In this document: piece by piece, positions 1-9,327 of the stretch
Layout of the letters: every line of letters starts with the position of its first letter
Numbering within the stretch: the first letter of the stretch is position 1
Source: Flavobacteriaceae bacterium
Lineage (GTDB): Bacteria; Bacteroidota; Bacteroidia; Flavobacteriales; Flavobacteriaceae
Direction: 5' to 3'
NCBI GenBank assembly: GCA_014238425.1
Contig: JABABD010000040.1
Span: 1 to 64,000 of the forward strand
Length of the DNA stretch: 64,000 nt
Notes under the pieces: model-generated
Seen by the model: only the letters and a program-made list of their open reading frames with translations
The model's database searches: none
Told to the model about the DNA's origin: nothing
Translations under genes and position numbers: made by a program

Positions 1-1811
1 GCAATATCTACAGTCACTGTACCATCCAATGTCGTTGGTGTGATGTCTGCGGTATAATTAGCGCCTGTTCCTGCAAAGTTGCCTGCTGTACCATTCACCA
101 CGACTAAATCTGTAATATCAAAGCCAGTCACATCCTCACTGAAGGTAATTGTTACGGGTATTGGTGAGACATTCGTTAATGGAGAAGCTGTTGATGCAAT
201 CACAACCGTTGGGTCTGTTTCATCAAAGGTCACTGAACTTGCATCTGTCGTTGCTACAACTTGAGTTGCCGCGTTTCCAAAAGTGTCTGTGAAATCTATC
301 GTGAAACCTACCAATCCTGCTGTATCTCCTGTTTGCATAGTATACGTCGCTGTCCAAGCTAATGGACCGCCACCTATGACAGCTGCATTACCATCAATCG
401 TGACAACTGGATTAGCTATCAATGTTTTACTCGTTGTAAAACTTAGTGTCACCACATCGCCTACCATAGCTAATGCTGTATTTGCATTATTTGAAGCAAT
501 ACTAACTGGAGAAGCAGTTGGTAACGTTCCGTTATAATCTATGCTAAACTGTGTTGCCGCTGAATTTCCATTCATTGCAGTATCTACCCCTGCATCCGCT
601 GCAATATCCACTGTTACTATACCATCTGTTGTTGGTGTGATGTCTGCTGTATAAACAGCACCCGTTCCTGCAAAATTCCCAGCGGATCCATTACCTACTG
701 CCAAATCTGTTACATCAAAACCGGTAACATCCTCGCTAAAAGTAATTGTCACTGGAATAGGTGTTGCATTCGTTGGAGATATTTCTGTAGAAGTAATCAC
801 TACGGTTGGTGCTGCATTATATGCTATACTAAACTGGGTAGCAGCTGTATTTTGATTTTTATGAAATGTATCAATAGCAACATTCGCAGCTACGTCTACT
901 GTTACTGCTCCATCTCCTGCTGGTGTAATATCTACTGTATATATAGACCCTATTCCTCCAAAATTGCTAGTTGTACCATTTCCTACAGTCAAATCGCCTA
1001 CATCAAAGCCAGTCACATCCTCACTAAAAGTGATCGTTACTGGTATAGGGGATATACTTGTTGATGGAGAAGCCGTTGAGGTAATCGTAACCGTTGGCGC
1101 TGTGATATCTGTATCACAAACATCTGGTCCAGTAACCCATAAAAGTTCTGTTGGAGGATTCGTGTTGACTATAGTTCCATCATTCCCATTTGTAGTTGAA
1201 TCTGAAACCGTAACTCCTGATCCATCTTCAAAATGGTAAAGTGCAACTAATCCGCTTTCTGTTCCAGTCAAACATTGATTAAAATTCGCTGCTATTTCAG
1301 CAGGAGTCCTAACGTCATCCCAAATACGGACATCATCTAAATCACCTTCAAAAAAGAGGCTAGGAGTTCCAGTTCCACTAAGATCATAAGCACCAATAGT
1401 AAATACAGTAGCCACAAATCCTGGGGTTTCGAATCCTGTGCTTTTTAAAACACCATTTCTATATAATGCCATTTCGCCAGTTGTTCCATCATATGAAATC
1501 GCCCAATGTTCCCAGACATCCTTTATCATAGGGTCAAAATCAATAACAGTACTAAAACTAGTGGCATGACCACCTCTCATTCGTGCCCCTGGAGCGTAAA
1601 AGGCGTGCTTATTGGTACTAGACCCTGAAAGTATATTATTAGCACTTGCAATATCTGCCCAATTAACCCATGCTTCTTTAGTATAACTAGTTAAGGAAAT
1701 ACCTGTTCCAAGATCAACGTAACCGTCATCAAAGGCAATTTGAGTTTGAGCATTTAAGCTAAAAGTAAAAGATGCAGCTAGCAGAGCCACAACAAATAGA
1801 GCTTTTTTCAT
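1..1811 (-). CDS. Secreted LamG protein with tandem Ig-like modules (3' end outside window)
   Basis: I read this frame by hand from an ATG at 1809-1811 leftward; it stays open to the window edge (603 complete codons), so the C-terminus is missing. The product begins with a Sec signal peptide (KKALFVVALLAASF, then SLNAQ, about residues 1-22). A LamG/concanavalin-A-like domain follows at about 23-215 (DDVRIWDDVRTPAEI). From about residue 234 come repeated Ig-like modules, three of them with the core PIPVTITFSEDVTGFD and one divergent. Such proteins are usually exported adhesins or carbohydrate binders with a type IX sorting domain at the C-terminus; that end cannot be seen. The LamG half is a close paralogue of the next gene upstream at 2105-3094, which suggests duplication followed by a change of the C-terminal part. 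The ligand is unknown. Confidence 0.85.
   Translation of the reverse strand, partial: MKKALFVVALLAASFTFSLNAQTQIAFDDGYVDLGTGISLTSYTKEAWVNWADIASANNILSGSSTNKHAFYAPGARMRGGHATSFSTVIDFDPMIKDVWEHWAISYDGTTGEMALYRNGVLKSTGFETPGFVATVFTIGAYDLSGTGTPSLFFEGDLDDVRIWDDVRTPAEIAANFNQCLTGTESGLVALYHFEDGSGVTVSDSTTNGNDGTIVNTNPPTELLWVTGPDVCDTDITAPTVTITSTASPSTSISPIPVTITFSEDVTGFDVGDLTVGNGTTSNFGGIGSIYTVDITPAGDGAVTVDVAANVAIDTFHKNQNTAATQFSIAYNAAPTVVITSTEISPTNATPIPVTITFSEDVTGFDVTDLAVGNGSAGNFAGTGAVYTADITPTTDGIVTVDIAADAGVDTAMNGNSAATQFSIDYNGTLPTASPVSIASNNANTALAMVGDVVTLSFTTSKTLIANPVVTIDGNAAVIGGGPLAWTATYTMQTGDTAGLVGFTIDFTDTFGNAATQVVATTDASSVTFDETDPTVVIASTASPLTNVSPIPVTITFSEDVTGFDITDLVVVNGTAGNFAGTGANYTADITPTTLDGTVTVDI
124..1045 (-). 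repeat. Three near-identical repeat cores in the Ig-like module array
   Basis: Stretches at about 124-160, 721-757 and 1009-1045 are close copies of each other and encode the same core (VTITFSEDVTGFD). They recur at intervals of 597 and 288 bases; the long interval contains one divergent module. The repeats are protein-domain repeats in frame with the gene, not a CRISPR or mobile repeat. Further copies may lie left of the window. Confidence 0.8.
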
Positions 1812-2043
1812 TATTAGTTCAATTAAGATTTGAGGGTCGAATATATACCTTAATTTCCTTTGAATTGTTAGGCAAACCCAAGTTAATACTAACAAATAGA
1901 TGAAATGTAACTAATTTAAGATGAAGTGATTCAAAAAAAGAAAAGACTTTATTTTCAATAACTAAGTACAAAAAAATATCATAAATCTGTAATGAAGTTT
2001 AATAATTCAGATTCAATTTTTGGATAGAAATAAAATATGAAAC

Positions 2044-2073
2044 AAAAAAGCCACTAAAGATAGTGGCTTTTTT
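2044..2073 (-). terminator. Intrinsic terminator behind the second LamG gene
   Basis: A perfect 13-bp stem (AAAAAAGCCACTA / TAGTGGCTTTTTT) closes a 4-nt loop. It lies 31 bases beyond the stop of the LamG gene at 2105-3094, with a U-run on either strand. The rest of the 293-base gap 1812-2104 shows nothing else that I recognise. Confidence 0.85.
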
Positions 2074-2104
2074 GTTTTGTTATTTTAAAGTATTGCAAAC
2101 CTTC

Positions 2105-3094
2105 TTAGCAGTAATAACCTCTTTTATAGACTCTAACATAGTCATATTTCCAAGTCTCACAATCAAGGACTAGCACATAGTAATAACCTCTTGAAAGGCC
2201 TCTTAAGCTAGCATATACCTTATCTGTTGGACCACTAACATACTTGCCTCTTACATAATATCCGTAACTATTATAAACTCTTACTTGCAAGCTATTATAG
2301 TTAGCATTAAGGTTTAAATAAACTCTATTCCAGGTTGGATTAGGATAGAAACTTGTAATTTCAATACATTCTGGCTCAGAAGTATCTTCTCCACAGTTGA
2401 TACCTTCAACCCAGTCATTATCGATATCAAAATCAATCAAAGTACCATCATGTCCATTTCCAGTTAAATCAGATGCAACACTGCTTCCAGCACCATCCTC
2501 AAAATCATAAAAAGCCACAAGTCCCTCTTCAGTTCCATCTAGACATGCTTGATAGTTATCATTGATTTCGTCTGGAGTTCTAACATGATCCCATATTCTA
2601 ACATCGTCTAGTTGACCTCCGAGAAGATTTAAATCTCCTGGGCTACCTGGTTCTTTACGGAATGCTCCTAACAATACATGACTAACAACAAATCCTGTCT
2701 TATCTATACCTCTCGCAACTTCAACACCGTTTTTATACAACACCATTTCTGCGGTATTTCCATCATAAGTAACAGCAGCATGTACCCATTCATTAACTGG
2801 TAATGTTTCCGGATCGATCACTGTACCAAATGGCTCACCATGTCCTGCTCTTAGTTGGCCACTACGCGCCCAAAAAGCATGATCATTTTCATCTAACGTA
2901 CCCGATACGAGATTGTTTTGGTTACTTACTCCATCCCAATTAACCCAAACTTCTTTGGTATAACTAGTAAGGTTAAAGCTTGTTCCTGCATTGACGTAGT
3001 TATTTTCGCCATCGAAGTTTAATGCAGTTTGTGCGTTTGAAGTATTACCCCAGCACAACAGAGCCGGAATAACCAATAGTAAAAGTCTTTTCAT
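2105..3094 (-). CDS. Secreted LamG protein with tyrosine-rich C-terminal sorting-like domain
   Basis: The 329-residue product has a signal peptide ending near residue 22 (WGNTSNAQ) and a LamG domain at about 23-215 carrying the typical DDVRIWDHVRTPDEI and FYDFEDG signatures. The last 88 residues look like a type IX secretion type A sorting domain: an FYPNP start, an RVYNSYGYYV strand and a final GYYYVLVLD segment. It is very unusual in composition: 17 of the 88 residues are tyrosine, and the protein ends in GYYC. The LamG half matches the neighbouring gene at 1-1811. Expected role: exported, surface-attached or released binding protein; the ligand cannot be told. Its own terminator lies at 2044-2073. 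Confidence 0.85.
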   Translation of the reverse strand: MKRLLLLVIPALLCWGNTSNAQTALNFDGENNYVNAGTSFNLTSYTKEVWVNWDGVSNQNNLVSGTLDENDHAFWARSGQLRAGHGEPFGTVIDPETLPVNEWVHAAVTYDGNTAEMVLYKNGVEVARGIDKTGFVVSHVLLGAFRKEPGSPGDLNLLGGQLDDVRIWDHVRTPDEINDNYQACLDGTEEGLVAFYDFEDGAGSSVASDLTGNGHDGTLIDFDIDNDWVEGINCGEDTSEPECIEITSFYPNPTWNRVYLNLNANYNSLQVRVYNSYGYYVRGKYVSGPTDKVYASLRGLSRGYYYVLVLDCETWKYDYVRVYKRGYYC

Positions 3095-3242
3095 GTTTAA
3101 ATTAAATTAGATTAATAGCACTTCAAAGATTGAAAATCAGTTCACTTCGACAAAATAAAATAGATAAAATGCTAATAAAACTGTTAACATGTGGGAATAT
3201 TCATATGTTATCGTTTAGGTGTAGTTTTCGGTTATTATCAAT

Positions 3243-3283
3243 AAAAAACAGGAAAAGCAAGCTCTAAGACGAGCTCGCTTTCC
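3243..3283 (-). terminator. Intrinsic terminator behind tRNA-Arg
   Basis: On the minus strand GGAAAGCGAGCTC pairs with GAGCTTGCTTTTCC (one bulge and a G-U pair) and is followed by TG and six T. It begins 10 bases after the tRNA 3' end. Confidence 0.75.
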
Positions 3284-3292
3284 TATGATTAG

Positions 3293-3366
3293 TGACCGCG
3301 GAGGGATTCAAACCCCCAACCCTCAGAGCCGAAATCTGATGCGCTATTCAGTTGCGCCACGCGGCC
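3293..3366 (-). tRNA. tRNA-Arg (anticodon TCG)
   Basis: The reverse complement folds as a cloverleaf. The acceptor arms are GGCCGCG and CGCGGTC with one G-U pair. The anticodon stem TCAGA/TCTGA encloses the loop TTTCGGC, whose middle bases TCG are the anticodon. The T arm contains GGTTTGAATCC, and the discriminator base is A. The 74 bases fit the normal length. The 3' CCA is not encoded, so it must be added after transcription. An intrinsic terminator follows. Confidence 0.95.
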
Positions 3367-3375
3367 GTTAAATAT

Positions 3376-3825
3376 TTATGCCAATTTTTGCCGAACAATT
3401 GTAGATATGGTTTTTCCATCAGCTTGGCCTGCCAATTGCTGACTAACAATACCCATCACTTTACCCATATCTTTCATTCCTTCTGCTCCAATAGATTCAA
3501 TTGTCATCATAACTACTTTCTCTATTTCTTCTTCACTCAAAGCTTCTGGCAGGAACTGACTAATCACTTCAGCCTCATCAATTTCGGGTAAGGCCAAATC
3601 TTTTCTATTCTGTTCCAAATATATCGCAGCACTATCCTTACGCTGTTTCACCAACTTCTGGAGTATTTTTAATTCTTGTTCCTCTGTTAATTCTTCTCCA
3701 GCTCCAGTCTCAGTCTGTACTAATAAAATAGCCGATTTAACTGCTCTTAATGCTGTTAATGCTGTTTTGTTTTTTGCTTTCATGGCAGTTTTTATAGCTG
3801 TCATGACATTTTGTTGTAAACTCAT
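3376..3825 (-). CDS. GatB/YqeY domain protein
   Basis: The 149-residue protein is full length for the YqeY family, which resembles the C-terminal helical tRNA-contacting tail of the GatB subunit of the Asp/Glu-tRNA amidotransferase. Visible family segments are an N-terminal helix (MKAKNKTALTALRAVKSAI), ISQFLPEALSEEEIE in the middle, and GKVMGIVSQQLAGQADGK at the end. The cellular role of the family is not settled; a link with aminoacyl-tRNA is inferred from the fold. It sits just after ftsZ on the same strand but behind the ftsZ terminator, with its own -7 element at 3846-3853, so it is probably transcribed separately. Confidence 0.88.
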   Translation of the reverse strand: MSLQQNVMTAIKTAMKAKNKTALTALRAVKSAILLVQTETGAGEELTEEQELKILQKLVKQRKDSAAIYLEQNRKDLALPEIDEAEVISQFLPEALSEEEIEKVVMMTIESIGAEGMKDMGKVMGIVSQQLAGQADGKTISTIVRQKLA

Positions 3826-3845
3826 GTTTATAGATATATAAGGTG

Positions 3846-3853
3846 CAAAGATA
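3846..3853 (-). promoter_or_regulatory. -7 promoter element of the YqeY gene
   Basis: The minus strand reads TATCTTTG, an exact match to the Bacteroidota -7 consensus TAnnTTTG, 20 bases before the start codon. No TTG is seen at the usual -33 distance; the upstream side is occupied by the ftsZ terminator. Confidence 0.6.
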
Positions 3854-3856
3854 AAA

Positions 3857-3895
3857 ATAAACCCAAGAAGCTTGAGGGAATCTTCTCGGGTTTAT
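3857..3895 (-). terminator. Terminator closing the dcw cluster behind ftsZ
   Basis: AAACCCGAGAAG and CTTCTTGGGTTT (minus strand) form a 12-14-bp stem with one G-U pair, followed by a U-rich stretch. It starts about 22 bases after the ftsZ stop codon. Confidence 0.75.
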
Positions 3896-3917
3896 AAGGA
3901 TTTGGATTAATTATATA

Positions 3918-5897
3918 TTAGTCTGGTCTATCATGTAAGAAAGAGTTGTTATTTCTCATCTGTAAATCATCATTTTCGTCTACTCCTAAAGTTGTTCTAG
4001 AAGAATTGGTTTCAGAAGAGTGCTGCGCATCTTCTAAATCCACGCCTTGACGTTTGTACGCTGGAATTTTTTCTATATCTTCAATCTTTGAGTTATTGAA
4101 TTTATAGTTGAAATCCTTCATCTTCCGTCGACGCTCATCTGCTCTTTCTTTTAGTAATGCCGAAATCGGGCTATTCATTGGATCCACTTCTTCTGATGGG
4201 ACTTCAGATTGCTCGGTCTCAGCCACAATCTTTTTCTCAAAAACAATCTCTTCCTCATTGCCACCATCTGGCTCAGCAGAATTTATGGAAGATTCTAATT
4301 CAATATAATCTTCAAGTACATAACGCTTTTCTCCATCCTCATTTGCCTCAGTAACAGGAATCAATTCAATATGATCATGTACTTTCATGTCTTTCACTTC
4401 ATCGTCCAATTCAAAAGTTACTTTTTCTTCGATTATAATCTGCGTTTCTACTTGTTTTTCTTCAGCTGTCGCGCTTAATGGCAAATCAAATGTTAATGTG
4501 ATTTGCTCTTCCTCTTCTTCATAATTTGCAATTTCTTCAACTACATCCTCTTCAACGGAAGTGATTAGAAACTCTTCTTCAATAGCACTTGCATCTGCCA
4601 TAACCTCATCATAAGTCACAGAAATATTTCTTAGAACTTCAGTAGTCGGAACTATATCCATAGATTCTTCTACATCAATCTCTGGCATCAATGTTTGTCT
4701 ATTAATTAAATTCTTCTCAAAATCACTTAACTCTTCTATATTTTCATCTAAATCAAGTGTGTGACGAACAATTGTTTCTTTTTCTAAAATAATATCTGGT
4801 CGTATAATTGCTGGCTCTACTTCCTTTTGCGTTAAATCCTGCTCCATAGGTTGGTCATCTTCTAAAGAATGAATGACTTTTTTAACTTCCGTATTAGTGA
4901 TTTCATCTTGTTGTTCGACATTAAACCCAGTAGCTATAATCGTCACAGAAATAGCTTCACCAAGGTCTTGATCTTCACCAACTCCCATAATGATATTAGC
5001 GCCATGACCAGCTTCATTCTGAATATGATCATTAATCTCACCTATTTCATCAATAGTGATTTCTTGTGTTCCTGAAACAATAAGTAATAAGACATTCTTC
5101 GCTCCAGTAATCTTATTATCATTTAACAATGGAGAATCTAATGCTTTTATAATTGCTTCATGCGCTCTTTCTTGTCCTGATGACGTTGATGAGCCCATGA
5201 TTGCAGTTCCACTATCGCTAAGCACCGTTTTAGCATCTCTTAAATCAATGTTTTGTGTGTAATGATGCGTAATAACTTCTGCTATACCTCGAGCAGCTGT
5301 AGACAATACCTCATCGGCTTTTGCAAACCCTGCTTTAAAGCCAAGATTTCCATACACCTCACGAAGTTTATTATTATTAATTACAATTAAAGAGTCCACT
5401 TGATTACGTAGGTTTTCAATACCTATTTGAGCTTGTTCGCAACGCATTTTTCCTTCAAACTGAAAAGGCATAGTTACTATCCCAACCGTAAGGATATTTA
5501 ACTCTTTTGCCATTTTAGCAATAATTGGAGCGGCTCCAGTACCAGTACCTCCACCCATTCCAGCAGTAATGAAGATCATTTTAGTATTAGTATCTAACAT
5601 ACGTTGAATGTCTTCAAAACTCTCAACTGCAGATTTTTCTCCTACCTCTGGATTTGCTCCTGCGCCAAGCCCTTCTGTTAAATTAAGGCCCAACTGTATT
5701 TTGTTTGGTACGCCACTATTTTGGAGTGCTTGGGCATCGGTATTGCAGATGACAAAATCCACCCCTTTAATACCTTGTTGAAACATGTAGTTGATGGCAT
5801 TGCTACCACCACCTCCAACACCAATAACTTTGATTACGTTCGATTGATTTTTGGGTAAATCGAAAGCTATGCCTCCGAAGTCTTTTTTACTGCTCAT
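3918..5897 (-). CDS. ftsZ: Cell division protein FtsZ
   Basis: FtsZ is the tubulin-like GTPase that polymerises into the division ring. The GTP-binding loop GGGGSN is at residues 28-33, and the tubulin signature GGGTGTG is at 115-121. At 659 residues it is far longer than the ~380 of E. coli FtsZ. After the globular part (to about 330) comes an acidic, glutamate-rich linker of some 300 residues. The last residues, [13 protein letters not shown], form the conserved C-terminal peptide that in other bacteria binds FtsA and similar membrane anchors. A long linker is usual in this phylum. It is the last gene of the dcw cluster, 39 bases after ftsA, with a terminator behind it. Confidence 0.98.
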   Translation of the reverse strand: MSSKKDFGGIAFDLPKNQSNVIKVIGVGGGGSNAINYMFQQGIKGVDFVICNTDAQALQNSGVPNKIQLGLNLTEGLGAGANPEVGEKSAVESFEDIQRMLDTNTKMIFITAGMGGGTGTGAAPIIAKMAKELNILTVGIVTMPFQFEGKMRCEQAQIGIENLRNQVDSLIVINNNKLREVYGNLGFKAGFAKADEVLSTAARGIAEVITHHYTQNIDLRDAKTVLSDSGTAIMGSSTSSGQERAHEAIIKALDSPLLNDNKITGAKNVLLLIVSGTQEITIDEIGEINDHIQNEAGHGANIIMGVGEDQDLGEAISVTIIATGFNVEQQDEITNTEVKKVIHSLEDDQPMEQDLTQKEVEPAIIRPDIILEKETIVRHTLDLDENIEELSDFEKNLINRQTLMPEIDVEESMDIVPTTEVLRNISVTYDEVMADASAIEEEFLITSVEEDVVEEIANYEEEEEQITLTFDLPLSATAEEKQVETQIIIEEKVTFELDDEVKDMKVHDHIELIPVTEANEDGEKRYVLEDYIELESSINSAEPDGGNEEEIVFEKKIVAETEQSEVPSEEVDPMNSPISALLKERADERRRKMKDFNYKFNNSKIEDIEKIPAYKRQGVDLEDAQHSSETNSSRTTLGVDENDDLQMRNNNSFLHDRPD

Positions 5898-5936
5898 AAA
5901 TTCTTGTTTATCGGTTGTATGTGTCTTATATTAATA

Positions 5937-7262
5937 TTATTCTGCATTATCAAGAAAATCCTTGACACGCTCTGTTAACTTATCTAAAAACGAACGACGC
6001 TCTCTTGAAGGCTCATTATCATTCTCAGTACCTACATTTTCTTTATTCGAAGCATCTCCATTGGATTCCATAACATTTACCACTTGCTCAGAGCGTTTAC
6101 GGTCCTGTCGTTTAACGCCATCCATTACCAATCCTACTGCAGTAGCAAATAACGGACTTGTAACATCTTCTTCATTTCCTCCAGCTAAGTGTTCGTTTGG
6201 ATAACCTACACGGGTGTCCATACCTGTTATATATTCTACAAGTTGTTTTAAATGCTTTAGCTGACTTCCTCCTCCAGTTAACACAATACCAGCGATAAGC
6301 TTTTTCTTCTGCTCTTCATGTCCGTAATTCTTGATTTCTACATACACTTGCTCAACAATTTCCACAACTCTAGCGTGAATTATTTTAGATAAATTTTTAA
6401 GTGTAATTTCTTTTGGCTCTCTTCCTCTTAATCCAGGAATGGATACAATTTCATTATCCTTGTTTTCTCCTGGCCAGGCAGAACCAAACTTTATTTTAAG
6501 AAGTTCAGCTTGCTTTTCAATAATAGAACATCCCTCTTTTATATCCTCTGTAATCACATTACCTCCAAATGGTATAACTGCTGTATGGCGGATAATCCCA
6601 TCTCTAAAAATGGCTAAATCTGTTGTTCCTCCACCTATATCAATAAGTGCTACACCGGCTTCCTTTTCTTCTTGACTCAACACTGCATTTGCAGACGCTA
6701 ATGGTTCCAGTGTAATCCCTTCTAACTGTAATCCTGCACTCTTAACACAGCGACCAATATTCCTTATAGATGACACTTGACCAACTACTACATGAAAATT
6801 GGCTTCTAATCGGCCTCCATACATTCCTACTGGTTCTTTAATTTCAGCTTGCCCATCTACTTTGTATTCTTGAGGCAATACATGAATAATCTCTTCTCCC
6901 GGAAGCATTACTAATTTGTGAACTTGATTAATTAAACGCTCTATATCATCTTCATCAATAACCAATTCTGAATTTGCTCGGGTGATATAATCACTGTGCT
7001 GAAGACTACGTATGTGTTGCCCTGCAATACCAACCGTCACCTCTTCAATTTTTAGGCCTGCTTCAGCTTCAGCTTCCTGAACAGCCTGTTGAATAGATTG
7101 AATAGTTTGCGTAATATTATTTACTACACCTCGATGTACGCCCAGGCTCCTAGACTTACCTATACCCAAAATTTCTAGCTTGCCGTACTCATTCTTGCGA
7201 CCAATCATGGCCACAATCTTGGTGGTACCTATATCTAATCCAACTGATATATTTTGTTCCAT
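5937..7262 (-). CDS. ftsA: Cell division protein FtsA
   Basis: FtsA is the actin-like ATPase that ties FtsZ filaments to the membrane. The phosphate-1 motif is at the start (VGLDIGTTKIVAMIG), phosphate 2 is in ALIDIGGGTTDLAIF, and an adenosine motif follows near VLTGGGSQLKHL. The final segment RRSFLDKLTERVKDFLDNAE is a basic amphipathic helix that fits the family's membrane-binding tail. At 441 residues the length is normal. It lies between ftsQ (3 bases upstream) and ftsZ. Confidence 0.97.
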   Translation of the reverse strand: MEQNISVGLDIGTTKIVAMIGRKNEYGKLEILGIGKSRSLGVHRGVVNNITQTIQSIQQAVQEAEAEAGLKIEEVTVGIAGQHIRSLQHSDYITRANSELVIDEDDIERLINQVHKLVMLPGEEIIHVLPQEYKVDGQAEIKEPVGMYGGRLEANFHVVVGQVSSIRNIGRCVKSAGLQLEGITLEPLASANAVLSQEEKEAGVALIDIGGGTTDLAIFRDGIIRHTAVIPFGGNVITEDIKEGCSIIEKQAELLKIKFGSAWPGENKDNEIVSIPGLRGREPKEITLKNLSKIIHARVVEIVEQVYVEIKNYGHEEQKKKLIAGIVLTGGGSQLKHLKQLVEYITGMDTRVGYPNEHLAGGNEEDVTSPLFATAVGLVMDGVKRQDRKRSEQVVNVMESNGDASNKENVGTENDNEPSRERRSFLDKLTERVKDFLDNAE

Positions 7263-7265
7263 AGT

Positions 7266-7985
7266 TTATTTTTTGGTGCACACGACTTGATTTCCAAATC
7301 GCAGGTTTACATTACTGTAACTATTTAATGTTTTGTCTTTTAATGCCTTTTGATAAAAGGCTTTAAGATTATTTATTTTTTTCTCAAGTTCCTTTGTATT
7401 ACCTAGCAATACATTAAAACTGTATTTACGCAGCTTTAAGGATATCTCTTTATTTTTGGTTTGATAAATTTCAACTACATGTTTCTTTAAAAATTCATCT
7501 TCCTGCACTTTCTTCGCCATTATAAAAACCTGTTTTAAATCATTCTTCAAAACTGTTCCTGTAATCAATGGTACTCTCGCCGTATAATTTGATGACAAAG
7601 GCATGTACAAACCTTCATCATCAATATAATATGATGCATTTGTGCTAACTCTTGCTATAGGTTTTTTTTGAATGATTTCAGCCGTAAGCACTCCATTTAC
7701 AGCAACATACACCTCTGCATGTTTAATCATTGGATTGGAATTTAGGGCAGTTTCCAATTCATTCAAATCTAAAATTTCTTTACGCACACTCGTAACGTTC
7801 TGCTTATTTTGTATTAACAATTTACTAACAGTCTCATGAGTTACGTAGAGCGTATTTTCTCCTTGGAATTTTATGTTTGTCTTGGCGATTGTTCGTTTCA
7901 AATTTTTTGTTGAAGAAAACGCATAAAGAAACACTACCAATGCTAGTAGTAAACCAATTTTTATATAATTCCAATTAACTCGCAA
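7266..7985 (-). CDS. ftsQ: Cell division protein FtsQ
   Basis: This bitopic inner-membrane divisome protein has a short cytoplasmic start, one membrane helix at about residues 9-25 (IGLLLALVVFLYAFSS) and a periplasmic part with the POTRA-like region expected of FtsQ. Sequence identity across the family is low, so the call rests on size (239 aa), topology and its place between murC and ftsA. The start used is a TTG that overlaps the end of murC by 11 bases; no ATG occurs before the membrane segment in this frame. Translational coupling to murC is likely. Confidence 0.9.
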   Translation of the reverse strand: MRVNWNYIKIGLLLALVVFLYAFSSTKNLKRTIAKTNIKFQGENTLYVTHETVSKLLIQNKQNVTSVRKEILDLNELETALNSNPMIKHAEVYVAVNGVLTAEIIQKKPIARVSTNASYYIDDEGLYMPLSSNYTARVPLITGTVLKNDLKQVFIMAKKVQEDEFLKKHVVEIYQTKNKEISLKLRKYSFNVLLGNTKELEKKINNLKAFYQKALKDKTLNSYSNVNLRFGNQVVCTKK

Positions 7986-9327
7986 TACTTAAACTTTGTT
8001 TAATATGTTTTACTTCTTCTCCAATATCTCCAGCGCCTAATGTCAAAATTATTGTCGCTTCCGATTTTTGTATTTCCGAAATAATTTCGGACTTACTAAT
8101 TAATTTCTTATTTGGATTATTAATCTTATCTAATAACCACTCTGATGTAATACCCGGTATAGGCAATTCTCTTGCTGGATAAATGTCTAGCAACAAGACT
8201 TCATCAAACTGTTGAAGGCTTTCAGCAAATTCATTTGCAAAGTCTTTTGTGCGACTAAATAAATGCGGTTGAAAAATCGCTAACACTTGCTTTCCTGGAT
8301 ACATTTCTCTTACAGCATTATACACGGCTTTTATTTCACTAGGATGATGTGCATAATCATCTACATACACTAATTCATTAGTTTTAATCTGATAGGTAAA
8401 TCGTCGTTTCACACCTTTATAAGATGCTAAAGCCTCAGCGAGCTGTTCAGGAGGGCGTCCATACTCCACAGCCATCGCTAAGGCTATTATTGCATTCGAC
8501 AAATTATGTCTGCCAGGTAGGTTAAATTGTATATTATTAATGGTTTCTAATGGTGTTTTCACATCAAAAACATAGTGTCCGTTCTCTATTCTGATATTTT
8601 GCGCCGAATAATCAGCGTCCTCTTCAATTCCATAAGTGATTCCTTTTAGCGGTAATCCGTTTCGAACGAACAACTTTCCGTTTGGCTTTATTTTTTTAGT
8701 AAAGGCTTTGAAAGATTCTATCAAAGCATCTGCTGTACCGTAAATATCTAAATGATCAGCATCCATAGATGTAATACATGCCAAGTTTGGTGACAAAGTC
8801 AAGAATGATCTATCAAATTCGTCAGCTTCAACAACAGTAACATCGTTTCCGTTAAGAATTAAATTAGAATTATAGTTTTCGCTAATGCCACCAAGAAAAG
8901 CAGTTAATGCCACATCGGTTTCATTTAATATATGGCCAAGAATACTGGTCGTAGTAGTCTTACCATGAGTTCCAGCAACTGCAAAACAAAACGTGTTTTC
9001 GGTAATCATACCTAAAACTTCAGAACGCTTCCTGATAGTAAAGTGATTATTCCTAAAATATGTAAGCTCTTTATGACTTTTTGGAATGGCTGGCGTGTAA
9101 ACCACCAACGTTGTATCTGGATTTAAGAATCTATCATCAATATTGGTTACAAGGTCTTCAAAATGAATCTTCACACCTTGATTCTTCAAATTATCGGTAA
9201 TACTAGTTTTAGTTTTATCATAACCAGCTACATATTTGTTAGTTGCGTTAAAATATAAGGCAAGGGCACTCATACCAATACCTCCAATACCAACAAAGTA
9301 AATATTATGTATGCTGCTGAAATTCAT
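7975..9327 (-). CDS. murC: UDP-N-acetylmuramate--L-alanine ligase
   Basis: MurC adds L-alanine to UDP-MurNAc, the first amino acid of the peptidoglycan stem peptide, in the cytoplasm. The N-terminal Rossmann motif [11 protein letters not shown] is at residues 13-23, the ATP loop GTHGKTTTT at 119-127, and [12 protein letters not shown] lies in the C-terminal domain. The last two motifs are typical of MurC as against MurD/E/F. At 450 residues it is complete. It overlaps murG by 4 bases and ftsQ by 11. Confidence 0.97.
   Translation of the reverse strand: MNFSSIHNIYFVGIGGIGMSALALYFNATNKYVAGYDKTKTSITDNLKNQGVKIHFEDLVTNIDDRFLNPDTTLVVYTPAIPKSHKELTYFRNNHFTIRKRSEVLGMITENTFCFAVAGTHGKTTTTSILGHILNETDVALTAFLGGISENYNSNLILNGNDVTVVEADEFDRSFLTLSPNLACITSMDADHLDIYGTADALIESFKAFTKKIKPNGKLFVRNGLPLKGITYGIEEDADYSAQNIRIENGHYVFDVKTPLETINNIQFNLPGRHNLSNAIIALAMAVEYGRPPEQLAEALASYKGVKRRFTYQIKTNELVYVDDYAHHPSEIKAVYNAVREMYPGKQVLAIFQPHLFSRTKDFANEFAESLQQFDEVLLLDIYPARELPIPGITSEWLLDKINNPNKKLISKSEIISEIQKSEATIILTLGAGDIGEEVKHIKQSLSIAS

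Noticed and set aside
124-1045. Regular repeats that could suggest a repeat array or CRISPR
   Set aside because: The copies are in frame, encode Ig-like domain cores, and sit hundreds of bases apart with no short unique spacers.
79-1239. Open plus-strand frames opposite the Ig-like repeats
   Set aside because: They are reverse images of the minus-strand gene at 1-1811, whose frame is open throughout and carries a signal peptide and domains.
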